Shown one piece after another: positions 40,089-48,696 of a DNA stretch of 60,865 bases; the first letter of the stretch is position 1; each line of letters opens with the position of its first letter. The stretch is from an uncultured Fibrobacter sp. (GTDB lineage: Bacteria > Fibrobacterota > Fibrobacteria > Fibrobacterales > Fibrobacteraceae). Made by a program: the position numbers and the translations under genes. The DNA is taken from contig CAMKNA010000011.1 of assembly GCA_946414075.1 (NCBI GenBank), positions 1-60,865 on the forward strand, read 5' to 3'. The notes under the pieces were generated by a model that did not search any database, was not told the origin of the DNA, and saw nothing but the letters and a program-made list of their open reading frames with translations.

Positions 40089-40119
40089 CAAAAATAGCAA
40101 TAGGGCCCTTTTTTGTCAA
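40089..40119 (-). promoter_or_regulatory. promoter of tRNA-Thr
   Basis: On the minus strand TTGACA (40114-40119) is followed after 17 nt by TATTTTTG (40089-40096), 10 nt before the tRNA 5' end. This combines a consensus -35 with a TAnnTTTG -7 box and is the clearest promoter in the window. Confidence 0.75.
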
Positions 40120-40196
40120 TATCGGCGCTGTTTCGGTTGGCAAGAATCCTGAAATTTTCTATGATTGCTCACAAATTTTCAAAATGGATGCATATT

Positions 40197-40883
40197 ATGG
40201 CTAACGAAGCAAATGCGAATAATTCTGAAATTAAGGAATTTTTTGTCCATCACGGAACCAAGGTTGTTGTCGCTCTCGTGGTGATTCTCGCCGTGGTTGC
40301 AGGCGTGGTCCAGCTGAGGGATTCCCGCAAGGCTGCCGCTGCCGAACAGGCCGAACTCCTGGGTACTGGCATGACATTCCTCTATGCTGGCGAAAATGAC
40401 AATGCCCTCACGGAATTCGAGTCCAAGATTAACAGTCGTACCTTGGAAGGCCTGGCTCTTGCCAAGGCTTGCCTCTATGCAGGCAATATCAAGTACGAGA
40501 AGGGTGACCTGGACGGTGCTGCCGCCCTGTTCCAGAAGTCTCTGGACAATGCTGGTTCCGTAGTGCTGGTCCGTTCCGCTGCCATGCACGGCCTTGCTTC
40601 TGTGAAGATGGAAAAGGAAGACTACGCCGCTGCAGCGAACTTGCTTGAAAAGTATGTGAGCGAGTTCGGCAAGCGTACCGGCGACAAGGAAGACCGCTTC
40701 CAGAAAGAAGAACCTGTGGACGAAGCCCCCATGGTGGCCGACGCCATGTGGAAGCTCACGCTGGTCTACCAGCAGCAGGGTCTTGATGCCAAGGCCAAGA
40801 ACACGGCTGAACGCCTGCTGGAAGTCTACGGCGACAACCAGAACTACGCCGACAAGGCCCAGAAGTTCCTGGCTTCTCTGTAG
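40197..40883 (+). CDS. membrane-anchored tetratricopeptide repeat protein
   Basis: A 228-residue protein with a short cytoplasmic N-terminus, one membrane anchor (VVVALVVILAVVAGVVQL, about residues 23-40) and a helical repeat region. TPR-like units are LALAKACLYAGNIKYEKGDLDGAAALFQ, MHGLASVKMEKEDYAAAANLLEKY and MWKLTLVYQQQGLDAKAKNTAERLL. The layout resembles YfgM-type ancillary proteins of the Sec translocon, but sequence alone is not decisive. The conserved N-terminus starts at 40197. A terminator follows. Confidence 0.75.
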   Translation: MANEANANNSEIKEFFVHHGTKVVVALVVILAVVAGVVQLRDSRKAAAAEQAELLGTGMTFLYAGENDNALTEFESKINSRTLEGLALAKACLYAGNIKYEKGDLDGAAALFQKSLDNAGSVVLVRSAAMHGLASVKMEKEDYAAAANLLEKYVSEFGKRTGDKEDRFQKEEPVDEAPMVADAMWKLTLVYQQQGLDAKAKNTAERLLEVYGDNQNYADKAQKFLASL

Positions 40884-40901
40884 TCCTTTTACGATAGGTT
40901 T

Positions 40902-40938
40902 AAAAAGGCCTCGGGTTTGTCCCGAGGCTTTGCTGTTT
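40902..40938 (+). terminator. terminator after the TPR gene
   Basis: GCCTCGGG pairs with CCCGAGGC across TTTGT; A-rich sequence precedes it and TTTGCTGTTTT follows. It may also serve convergent transcripts. Confidence 0.7.
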
Positions 40939-40953
40939 TGGTTGCTGCGTCAT

Positions 40954-40979
40954 CCTGGAGCGTAGCGATAGGATCCAGG
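40954..40979. repeat. dispersed intergenic hairpin
   Basis: CCTGGA and TCCAGG enclose GCGTAGCGATAGGA. Together with the preceding GCGTCAT this looks like a dispersed REP-like hairpin. Related fragments may be the CCGGA/TCCGG hairpin near 300 and CCTGC-TTTC-GCAG near 23412. Confidence 0.4.
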
Positions 40980-40989
40980 CCCGAAGAAT

Positions 40990-41547
40990 CTATTCCTTCA
41001 AAATGGCGCGGAGTTCGTCGGCTGCTCGTTCCAGGTCGTCGTTTATGATGGTGTATTCGTACTTGCCCTTGGTCTTGGCGAATTCCATCTCTTTCTTGGC
41101 GTTGTGCAGCCGTGTCTGGATTACCTCTTCGGAATCGGTGCCGCGGCCGCGGAGCCTGCGTTCCAGCTCTTCTTCGCTGGGCGGCAGAATCAGGATGCCC
41201 GTGGCGTCGGGGTAGACCTTGTCGAAATTCACCTTGCCGAACACATCTATGTCAAAGAGAACCCGCTTGCCCTGCTTGAGCATGTCCTCTACGAAACTCT
41301 TGGGGGTGCCGTAGTAGTTCCCGTGGACCAGGTTGTATTCCACCAGGGCGTCGTCCTTGATCATCTGCTCGAACTCTTCCTTGGTCTTGAAGAAGTAGTG
41401 GACGCCGTTCACCTCGCCTTCCCGGGGTGGGCGTGTGGTGGCGGAAATAGAATACACGATGTCGGGGAACTCCCCGATGACCTTGTCCTTCAGGGTGGTC
41501 TTGCCTGCGCCACTGGCGGCGCTCATCACAAAAAGCTTGGATTTCAT
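40990..41547 (-). CDS. gmk: guanylate kinase
   Basis: A 185-residue enzyme that phosphorylates GMP to GDP. The P-loop is MSAASGAGKTTLKDK at the N-terminus. The GMP-binding part has SISATTRPPREGEVNGVHYFF and ALVEYNLVHGNYYGTP; KRVLFDIDVFGK and RGRGTDSEE also fit. It differs from many Gmk proteins in DIDVFG instead of DIDWQG, a small change outside the catalytic residues. It overlaps the upstream glycosyltransferase gene by 4 nt, so translation is coupled. Confidence 0.93.
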   Translation of the reverse strand: MKSKLFVMSAASGAGKTTLKDKVIGEFPDIVYSISATTRPPREGEVNGVHYFFKTKEEFEQMIKDDALVEYNLVHGNYYGTPKSFVEDMLKQGKRVLFDIDVFGKVNFDKVYPDATGILILPPSEEELERRLRGRGTDSEEVIQTRLHNAKKEMEFAKTKGKYEYTIINDDLERAADELRAILKE

Positions 41548-42455
41548 TTCTTATCCTCGATGTACAACGGCCTTTGCTTGACTTCGTCGTAGATGCGGCC
41601 GATGTATTCGCCCAGAATGCCGATGGAAATGAGCTGCACTCCGGCAAAGAACACGATGGCCGTCATGAGGGATGCCCAGCCCGGCACCGTGGTGGCGGGG
41701 GAGAGGATCTTTTCTAGAATGGACCAGACGAATACTCCGAAGCTGATGATGGCGGCGATCATCCCGATGTAGAAGCTGATTTTCAGCGGGGCGGAACTGA
41801 ATCCGGTGATGCCGTCGCCGGCCAGGTGGAGCATCTTCTTCAGGGGATATTTGGACGAGCCCGCGGTGCGTTCGGCACGGTCGTACTTGACGCCAATCTT
41901 CTTGAAGCCTACCCAGCACACCAGCCCCCGCAAAAAGCGGCTCCGTTCGGGCAGGTTCTTCAGCTGGTCCACCACGCAGCGGTCCATAAGCCTAAAGTCG
42001 CCGGTGTCGGGCGGAATCTCGATGTTGGTAAGCTTGCCGATAAGCCTGTAGAAACAGTAGGCGGTAAAGCGCTTGAAGATGGTCTCGCCCTTGCGCTTGT
42101 TGCGCTGTGCGTAAACCACCTGGTAACCTTCCCGCCATTTTGCGAGCATCTCGTGGATTAGGCTGGGCGGATCCTGCAGGTCGCCGTCGATGATGACCAC
42201 GGCGTCGCCCTGGGCATGGTCCAGGCCTGCGCTGAAGGCGGCCTGGTGCCCGAAATTCCGGCTGAAGTTGACAACCTTGTTGTTCGGATTCCCGGGCAGG
42301 AGTCCTTCTAGGATTTCCCGGGTCCGGTCCTTGGATCCATCGTTCACGAAAATGAGCTCGTGCTCGATTTCCTTGAGTTCCTCTTCCAGGACGCGGTAGG
42401 TTTCCGCGACAATTTCTTCTTCGTTATAGACCGGTATAATGACGGACAGCAACAT
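41544..42455 (-). CDS. family 2 glycosyltransferase with C-terminal membrane anchors
   Basis: A 303-residue polyprenyl-phosphate sugar transferase of the GtrB/DPM1 type. SVIIPVYNEEEIVAET, FVNDGSKDRTREIL and VIIDGDLQDPPSLIHEM (DxD-like) form the GT-A core. GWASLMTAIVFFAGVQLISIGILGEYIGRIYDEVKQRP is the usual membrane end. It likely makes a polyprenyl-linked sugar. The next gene upstream on this strand is a GT-C enzyme that could use such a donor. TATATTG ends 5 nt before the ATG. Confidence 0.88.
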   Translation of the reverse strand: MLLSVIIPVYNEEEIVAETYRVLEEELKEIEHELIFVNDGSKDRTREILEGLLPGNPNNKVVNFSRNFGHQAAFSAGLDHAQGDAVVIIDGDLQDPPSLIHEMLAKWREGYQVVYAQRNKRKGETIFKRFTAYCFYRLIGKLTNIEIPPDTGDFRLMDRCVVDQLKNLPERSRFLRGLVCWVGFKKIGVKYDRAERTAGSSKYPLKKMLHLAGDGITGFSSAPLKISFYIGMIAAIISFGVFVWSILEKILSPATTVPGWASLMTAIVFFAGVQLISIGILGEYIGRIYDEVKQRPLYIEDKK

Positions 42456-42621
42456 ACAATCAATATAGTAAATGACAAATGTGAAGTGACAATTGTGAGA
42501 TGATTAATCACACATTTGTACTTTCGCTACGCTCAAGTACCAAATGCTAGGCTCGGTCATGCCAAAACAAGTCTTGTCCTGACTCTCGCCTTACGCATTT
42601 GTCACATTGCGGCGAAGCCGC

Positions 42622-45168
42622 TTACGGTATCAGCGCCGGATTCACGAAGTCCACATGGCTGCAGTCAATGCTGCCCTTGGCGGTAGTCTTGAGCGTGAGC
42701 TTTTGGACGCCTTCGGTATTGGCGGTAAGAATGTGGAGCGATCCTACCTTGAACACGGGGGTTTCTGCAAGTACATTGCCGTCGCCGATAATCTGCACGG
42801 AGACACCCTCGCTACAGAGGGATTCGTCGTCCAAGCCGACGGATGTACGGAATGTCTTGAACTGGTTCCCTATGTTATACACGGTTTCGGAAGCCGCATG
42901 GGTCGCGATACCGTTTTCAAAAATCTGCCCATTGACGGTGAGAGCGTTTCCTTCGATGCTCTTGTCTATGCCCAGATTTCCCCATTCCTGTTTGTGCGAT
43001 TCGTATTGCAGGTCTGTCAGCTTCTTTGCGCCGGTTGCGTCGTAAAAGAATGACTTGCTGACCTGGGCTAGTACCTTGTTTTTTTCCATGACTAGGTACC
43101 GGAAGGTGTTATAACCCGGTTGTAGCTTGTCCTCTGCTATCAGGATTTTGTAATCTCCTGGGACATAGGCGGTGTCCTTTACCATGACCCTGTCGTGGAT
43201 GATTCGGACATTCCATTCTTTTGGGGTGCCCGTCTGCTCCATGAGCCTGTAGTTCAGGAGTAGGGGGCCTGCGATGGCGGAACTGTCTTCCAGCGTGCCC
43301 CTTGTGGGGTCGGAAACCTGGATGATGTTCGTGGGGTTGTAGTTTTTGCGTCCGTTGAATTTTGCAATTTGAACCCAATAGTTGTTGGTAATCAAGATGT
43401 TCTTGACCCCTTCCAGGTCCATTTCCCGTTCGAACACATCGCAGGTGGTGGGAATGCGGTGCTCCACGGCCTTCTTGTGGTAGGTCTGGCTGTCCCAGCA
43501 ATCAAGCCCACGGATGTAGTATACTTGGCCGTTGTATTTTTCCAGGAGCCGCTTAATCTGGCTGTTGTTCATTTGGCGGACCTTGTCGTAGTGGTAGGCG
43601 GACACCCCGTAGGCGACAAAGTGCCAGGGCCTGCCGTAGACGAACAATTTGTCGCCAGGCTCTTGTTCGTAGAGCCATTTCCAGATTTCTTGCTCTTCGG
43701 TGGTCAGGTGGTTCCTGTTGTACATGATGTTCTTGTTGAAATCTTCCTTGTAGTGGAAGGTCCAACCGGCAAACAGCAATGTAAAGAGGAGTCCTAGCAC
43801 CAGGGCGGCGGATGTCTGTTTCTTGGCCCTGGAATCATAGCTGAAATATTCGATCAGGTGGGCGATGGGGAGTGCTGCCAGGAAAGCCATGCTGGGAATC
43901 ATCACCAGGCTGTAGCGCTGGTTGATTTCGATGCCGAAGTCGCCGGAGACGTTTTCCAGGATCATGTAAGTCTGGATGTGGTACAGGGCAAGGAACGCGA
44001 GAACTCCCAGATAGAACTTGTTGCCCTTGCGGAAGTCCATGGCGGCCCGATAAATCAGGTACAAAAGCCCGGCCAGGAACAGCCAGTTGAAGTAGGTAAG
44101 GAAGGGGTTCACCAGTTCGCCCTTGTCGTTCAGGGGCTTGGTCATGACCTTCCAGTTGTTCACCAGGTCCTCGATAAAGTGCCCATGGGCAGAAAATTCG
44201 CCACCCTGGAATCCGAACCCCTGGAAGTAGCTGATGGTGAGCAATACGGGGGCGGAGAACAGCGACAGGAGCACGAAGAATACGGGAGCCTTGAAATCTT
44301 TTTTGTCAAGCAGTTTGGGCAGGGAGAACAGGATAAAGGGCAAAAGACAGAAAACGGTTTCTTGTCTGGTCTGGGCAAAGAAGGCAAGGGTCAATGCCAG
44401 GAGGGCCCAATGCTGGATGGTGTTGCGGTCGAAAGCCCACTTGAACACCAGTAGGGAAAGTGCCGAAAGGAATATGTACAGGGGCTCCACTGACATGGAA
44501 CGGAACTGGAAGAGTACGGTGGGCTGTAGTGCCATGAGAAGTGCGGCGAAGAACGCCAGCAGGGGCTGCCTTGTCCAGGCCACGATGGCCAGGAACATCA
44601 TCAGGAACGAGAGAGGGAGCAGCAGGAGCTCACCCTTGAAAATCCAATGGAGATCGGTGCCGAACAGCGGCATTCCCAGGGTGTAGAGGAAGGCTAGCCC
44701 CTTGGACTTAAAGCTGTTGCTCTTGTTGGTGCAATCCAGTTGGCCTTTTTCGAATTCCCCCTGGTTGCAGGTGGCCGATATATGGTTGTGGTACATGTTC
44801 TGTGCCACGGCCATGAACACGCTTTCGTCGCTTTGGACCCTGTGACGGGCCTCTATCTGGGTTCCCGCAAAGACGGCAAGCGCAATTGCCGAGATTAGGG
44901 CGGCAAAGACGATGGGCCGTTCGGGGAGAATGCCCTTGAACCATTCCCTGAAATCCTTGTTTAGGGATATGCACAGTAAGATTCCTACCGCGAGTTGCAC
45001 TAGGAACAGGGGCAGGGGCAGGTTCAGGTCCAGGATGCGGATGGTGTCCTTGTGTCCTACATTGGGACCAAGGTAGATGAGAAAGGGGATGGCTAGGGCG
45101 ATGACAAGCCCGATAATTCCTGCGGGGTGAGCTAAGTTTTTGAGCAGCAACAAGATAAAGTTTTTCAT
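42622..45168 (-). CDS. GT-C membrane glycosyltransferase fused to a C-terminal NPCBM-like domain
   Basis: An 848-residue protein. Residues 1-480 carry about twelve membrane segments; an acidic/HR motif near residues 110-120 (ARHRVQSDESVFMA) lies in the first periplasmic loop, as in ArnT/PMT-type GT-C enzymes. A soluble part (480-690) follows. The last 140 residues resemble an NPCBM carbohydrate-binding domain: WGNLGIDKSIEGNALTVNGQ, FENGIATHAASETVYNIGNQF, FRTSVGLDDESL and VQKLTLKTTAKGSIDCSHVDF. The start is ATG 45168; TATATTTG ends 6 nt upstream. It probably transfers a sugar from a polyprenyl donor on the outer face of the inner membrane. The GT-C/NPCBM fusion is uncommon. Confidence 0.75.
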   Translation of the reverse strand: MKNFILLLLKNLAHPAGIIGLVIALAIPFLIYLGPNVGHKDTIRILDLNLPLPLFLVQLAVGILLCISLNKDFREWFKGILPERPIVFAALISAIALAVFAGTQIEARHRVQSDESVFMAVAQNMYHNHISATCNQGEFEKGQLDCTNKSNSFKSKGLAFLYTLGMPLFGTDLHWIFKGELLLLPLSFLMMFLAIVAWTRQPLLAFFAALLMALQPTVLFQFRSMSVEPLYIFLSALSLLVFKWAFDRNTIQHWALLALTLAFFAQTRQETVFCLLPFILFSLPKLLDKKDFKAPVFFVLLSLFSAPVLLTISYFQGFGFQGGEFSAHGHFIEDLVNNWKVMTKPLNDKGELVNPFLTYFNWLFLAGLLYLIYRAAMDFRKGNKFYLGVLAFLALYHIQTYMILENVSGDFGIEINQRYSLVMIPSMAFLAALPIAHLIEYFSYDSRAKKQTSAALVLGLLFTLLFAGWTFHYKEDFNKNIMYNRNHLTTEEQEIWKWLYEQEPGDKLFVYGRPWHFVAYGVSAYHYDKVRQMNNSQIKRLLEKYNGQVYYIRGLDCWDSQTYHKKAVEHRIPTTCDVFEREMDLEGVKNILITNNYWVQIAKFNGRKNYNPTNIIQVSDPTRGTLEDSSAIAGPLLLNYRLMEQTGTPKEWNVRIIHDRVMVKDTAYVPGDYKILIAEDKLQPGYNTFRYLVMEKNKVLAQVSKSFFYDATGAKKLTDLQYESHKQEWGNLGIDKSIEGNALTVNGQIFENGIATHAASETVYNIGNQFKTFRTSVGLDDESLCSEGVSVQIIGDGNVLAETPVFKVGSLHILTANTEGVQKLTLKTTAKGSIDCSHVDFVNPALIP

Positions 45169-45174
45169 CGTTTT

Positions 45175-45182
45175 CAAATATA
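45175..45182 (-). promoter_or_regulatory. TAnnTTTG promoter box of the GT-C gene
   Basis: On the minus strand TATATTTG is followed by AAAACG and the ATG at 45168, with no ribosome-binding site, matching the other leaderless-type starts. Confidence 0.5.
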
Positions 45183-45283
45183 ATTTTTTTGTGTTATGGC
45201 GTGATAGTTGGCCAAATTACCTTGAGAGAATGTCTAATAAAAGCTAGATTTGGTCGCGAATTTCAACACCCAAGAGGTTGGTC

Positions 45284-47353
45284 GTGCAAGACTCATTAGT
45301 TACCAAAGCCGCAGACAATGTCCGTATCCTTTCCGCCGCCATGGTCCAAAAGGCCAAGTCCGGTCATCCGGGTGGCGCGATGGGAGCTGCTGATGCTATA
45401 ACGCTGCTCTATTCCGAGTTCTTGCGCTTCGATCCCGATGACCCGAACTGGATGGCCCGCGACCGCTTCTTTATGGATCCTGGCCACATGAGTCCGCTGC
45501 TCTATTCCGAACTGGCCCTGGTGGGTCGGCTCACTATGGACGACATCAAGAATTTCCGTCAGCTGGGATCCCGCACGCCGGGCCACCCCGAAGTGGATGT
45601 GGCTCTCGGTATCGAGAATTCTTCGGGCCCTCTCGGCATCGGTCACGGCATCGCCCTGGGCGCAGCCATCGCTGAACGGTTCATGGTGGAACGCTTCGGT
45701 TCCATTTTGGAACACAAGACGGTGTGCCTGGTTTCCGACGGCGGTCTTGAAGAAGAAATCGCCTACGGCGTGGGCCGCATTGCCGGTCACCTGAAACTTT
45801 CCAACTTGATTTTCTTCTACGACGCCAACCAGGTGCAGCTGAGCTGCAAGACCGAAGAGGTCATGAGCCATGACTTTGTGGCCCAGTATGAATCCTGGGG
45901 ATTCCGCGTTATCGAATGCGACGGCAGCAACATTGCCGAACTCCGCAAGGCCTTTACGGCAGCCTGGGCTGAGAAAGAACGCCCGGTGCTCGTTTACGGT
46001 CACACCACTATGGCCAAGGGTGCCGTCGCCGAAGATGGCCGTAGCTACGAGGGCGAGGTCAGCACTCACGGCCAGCCCCTGAATGCTGCCGGTGCTTCTA
46101 CCGAAGCCACCGTCAAGAACTTGGGTGGCAATCCCGAAGACCCGTTCCAGATTTTCGATGACGTGAAGGCCGGTTTCGAGGCTCGCAAGCAGGAACTCCG
46201 CGGCATCGCCGCCGAATGGAAAAAGCAGAAGGCCGAATGGGACAAGGCTAACGCCGAAAAGTCCGCCACTTTGAACGAATGGCTCTCGGGCAAGGCTCCC
46301 AAGCTGGACCTTTCCAAGCTCCCCATCAAGGAAGGCGTGGCTACCCGCGTTACCAGCGGTACGGTGCTGGGTTACCTGGCTGAGAACTATCACAACATTA
46401 TCTGCAGTTCTGCCGACCTTTCTAACTCCGACAACACCCAGGCCTTCCTCAACAAGACGGGCATCTTCCGCCCGAACGACTTCAAGGGAGCCTTCGTGCA
46501 GGTGGGCGTGGCCGAACTGACTATGGGCGCCATCTGCAACGGTATCGCTCTCCATGGCGGTCTGTATCCGATTTGTGCCACCTTCTTCGTGTTTAGCGAC
46601 TTCATGAAGCCCGCCATCCGTATGGCGGCCCTGATGGGCCTTCCGGTCAAGTATGTGTTCACCCACGACAGCTTCCGTGTTGGCGAAGACGGTCCCACAC
46701 ACCAGCCCATCGAACACGAAACCCAGATCCGCCTGCTTGAAGACCTCAAGAAGAAAAACGGCAAGTCCGAAATGCTGGTGCTCCGTCCGGCGGATGCCTT
46801 CGAGACTCTGGCTGCTTGGGAGATGGCTTTTGAAAATAACGACAGCCCCACGGCTCTCATTTTGACCCGTCAGGTGGTGAAGAGCCTCCCCGGCGAGAAC
46901 CGCTACGAAGCCGCCAAGGCCTGCCGTCAGGGCGCCTATGTGGTAAGCGACAACTGCGGTTCTGCTAATCCGGACCTGACGCTGGTGGCCAACGGCTCCG
47001 ATGTTCTGCTGGAACATGAAGCTGCCGAGATCCTCCGTGCCGAAGGCAAGAAGGTCCGCGTGGTCTCCATGATCAGCCCGGCCCTGTTCCTTTCCCAGCC
47101 CAAGGAATTCCGCGACAAGATTCTGGTGCCCTGGACTCCGGTGTTTGCTCTTTCTAGTGGTCTTCCGGTGCTGTTCGACCGTGTGGTGGGCGGCTTCGGC
47201 AAGGCTTGTGGTCTGGAACGCTTCGGCGCTTCGGCCCCGGCTGGTGTGCTGGAGAAGGAATTCGGTTACGTGCCCGAAGCCGTGGTGAAGGCCGCCAAGG
47301 AATACTTGGCTGAGTTCGCCCAGAACGTGGCTGACTTCAAGGCTAAGAACTAA
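45284..47353 (+). CDS. tkt: transketolase
   Basis: A 689-residue thiamine-diphosphate enzyme of the pentose phosphate pathway. AKSGHPGGAMGAADAITLLY, RFFMDPGHMSPLLYS, GPLGIGHGIALGAAIAERF and FTHDSFRVGEDGPTHQPIEH are family motifs. The cofactor motif reads CLVSDGGLEEEIAYG rather than the usual GDG-x-EG form; as I recall, Bacteroides-type transketolases share this variant. The GTG start at 45284 has AAGAGG 6 nt upstream; a TTG at 45278 in frame is less likely. It stands alone between divergent and convergent neighbours. Confidence 0.93.
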   Translation: MQDSLVTKAADNVRILSAAMVQKAKSGHPGGAMGAADAITLLYSEFLRFDPDDPNWMARDRFFMDPGHMSPLLYSELALVGRLTMDDIKNFRQLGSRTPGHPEVDVALGIENSSGPLGIGHGIALGAAIAERFMVERFGSILEHKTVCLVSDGGLEEEIAYGVGRIAGHLKLSNLIFFYDANQVQLSCKTEEVMSHDFVAQYESWGFRVIECDGSNIAELRKAFTAAWAEKERPVLVYGHTTMAKGAVAEDGRSYEGEVSTHGQPLNAAGASTEATVKNLGGNPEDPFQIFDDVKAGFEARKQELRGIAAEWKKQKAEWDKANAEKSATLNEWLSGKAPKLDLSKLPIKEGVATRVTSGTVLGYLAENYHNIICSSADLSNSDNTQAFLNKTGIFRPNDFKGAFVQVGVAELTMGAICNGIALHGGLYPICATFFVFSDFMKPAIRMAALMGLPVKYVFTHDSFRVGEDGPTHQPIEHETQIRLLEDLKKKNGKSEMLVLRPADAFETLAAWEMAFENNDSPTALILTRQVVKSLPGENRYEAAKACRQGAYVVSDNCGSANPDLTLVANGSDVLLEHEAAEILRAEGKKVRVVSMISPALFLSQPKEFRDKILVPWTPVFALSSGLPVLFDRVVGGFGKACGLERFGASAPAGVLEKEFGYVPEAVVKAAKEYLAEFAQNVADFKAKN

Positions 47354-47356
47354 GGA

Positions 47357-48589
47357 TTACTTTTTCTTCTTACCCGGCGGCCCTGGCATGAAGGGGCTGC
47401 CCCCGCTTCTTTCGGATGGGCCGGCGGCTCGGGCTTCTTGACTCACGACTACGGAATCCCCGAGGTCAAGGCCCTTCAGAACCTGGACGTTCACGCCGTC
47501 GTTAAGGCCGGTGGTGACGGGGTGCGGCGCAAGGTTTCCATTTACGTTGATCCAGACTTCTGCTTCGGACTGTGCGGCGCCCGCTGAAGCCTGCTTGGAC
47601 TTCTTGCGGCGCGCGCCCATGTCCGGAGGGGGTGGCAGGTTCTCTGGCTTGGCAAAGGCGGTGCCTGTGGCAGGGTTGAACTTCAGGGCCTTCACCGGAA
47701 TGGTGAGGGCGTCTTTCACTTCTTTGGTGACGATGGTGCAGGTGGCTGTCATGCCGGGCAAGAGCTTGAGTTTTGGGTTTTTGGCGTTGATGACCACTGT
47801 GTAGGTGACCACGTTGCTTGTGGTGGTGGGGCTCAGGCGGACTTCTTGCACCTTGCCCGTAAAGGTCTCGTTCTGGAAGGCGTCCACCGTGAAGGTGACC
47901 TTCTGGCCTTTTTTCACCGAGCCGATGTCCGCTTCATCGACATCGGCCATGACCTTCATCTGCTTCAGGTCCTTGGCGATGACGAACAGGGTGGGCGTGC
48001 TCATGGAGGCGGCCACGGTCTGGCCTACATCTACGGCCCGCTTCAGCACCACGCCGTCGATGGGGCTCTTGATGGTGGCGTAGCTCAGGTTCAGCTTGGC
48101 CTGGGCCACGTCGTTCTGGCTGCGTTCCAGGGCGTACTTGGCGGCGTTCATGTTGTATTCGGCCTGCTCCAGGTCAACGGCGCTGGCACTATTTGCCTGT
48201 GCCAGTGCCAAAATCCGCTGGTAGGTGTTGGCTTTGTACTGGTAGTCGATTTCGGCAGAGTGGAGGGCTATTTCCACTTGATCCAAGGTGGACTGCAATT
48301 TGGACTTGTCCAGTTCCGCGATGACTTGGCCCTTTTTGACTTTGGAATTGAAGTCCACGAAAATTTCGGCGATATCGCCAGAAACCTGGGTGCCCACTTC
48401 CACCTGGTCCACGGGCTCCAGGGTGCCGGTAGCTGAAATGACGGTAGAAAGGGTAAGTTTGGTAACCGGTGCGCTGACGGGAACGCCTACCTCGGCGGCT
48501 CCGGCGTTCTTGAAGAAAAAGAACTTCACGCCTACGGCGATAGCCGCAAGCACAAGGAGTACGATGAGTATTTTCAGCAGTTTCTTCAT
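47357..48589 (-). CDS. efflux RND/ABC periplasmic adaptor subunit (HlyD/MacA-like)
   Basis: A 410-residue envelope protein anchored by an N-terminal segment (LLKILIVLLVLAAIAVGVKFFFF). It has the adaptor layout: a lipoyl half (VISATGTLEPVDQVEVGTQVSG), a helical hairpin with ILALAQANSASAVDLEQAEYNMNAAKYALE, the second lipoyl half (YATIKSPIDGVVLKRAVDVGQTV), and beta-barrel and membrane-proximal domains (LLPGMTATCTIVTKEV). The hydrophilic insert PPPPDMGARRKKSKQ and the tail MPGPPGKKKK are unusual. No ABC or RND pump gene is adjacent, so it is an orphan adaptor here. ATG 48589 begins the anchor. Confidence 0.87.
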   Translation of the reverse strand: MKKLLKILIVLLVLAAIAVGVKFFFFKNAGAAEVGVPVSAPVTKLTLSTVISATGTLEPVDQVEVGTQVSGDIAEIFVDFNSKVKKGQVIAELDKSKLQSTLDQVEIALHSAEIDYQYKANTYQRILALAQANSASAVDLEQAEYNMNAAKYALERSQNDVAQAKLNLSYATIKSPIDGVVLKRAVDVGQTVAASMSTPTLFVIAKDLKQMKVMADVDEADIGSVKKGQKVTFTVDAFQNETFTGKVQEVRLSPTTTSNVVTYTVVINAKNPKLKLLPGMTATCTIVTKEVKDALTIPVKALKFNPATGTAFAKPENLPPPPDMGARRKKSKQASAGAAQSEAEVWINVNGNLAPHPVTTGLNDGVNVQVLKGLDLGDSVVVSQEARAAGPSERSGGSPFMPGPPGKKKK

Positions 48590-48696
48590 TGGTTCAGGAC
48601 AAAAATAAAAAGTATTACTGAGTCTTACAGAAACTTGGATGCGCGAGAACCGCTTTCGGTTGCCTTTTCTATTTGTTATATTGCTAGCCACTAACC

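Noticed and set aside
42456..42621. Inverted repeat ACAAATGTG/CACATTTGT between the GT2 and GT-C genes
   Set aside because: A simple 9-bp repeat with a 27-nt loop, no U-run and no conserved context; too weak to call a feature.
45284..47353. Transketolase with a broken thiamine motif (SDGG instead of GDG)
   Set aside because: The variant is shared by Bacteroides-type transketolases as I recall them, and all other motifs are intact, so it is not treated as a defect.
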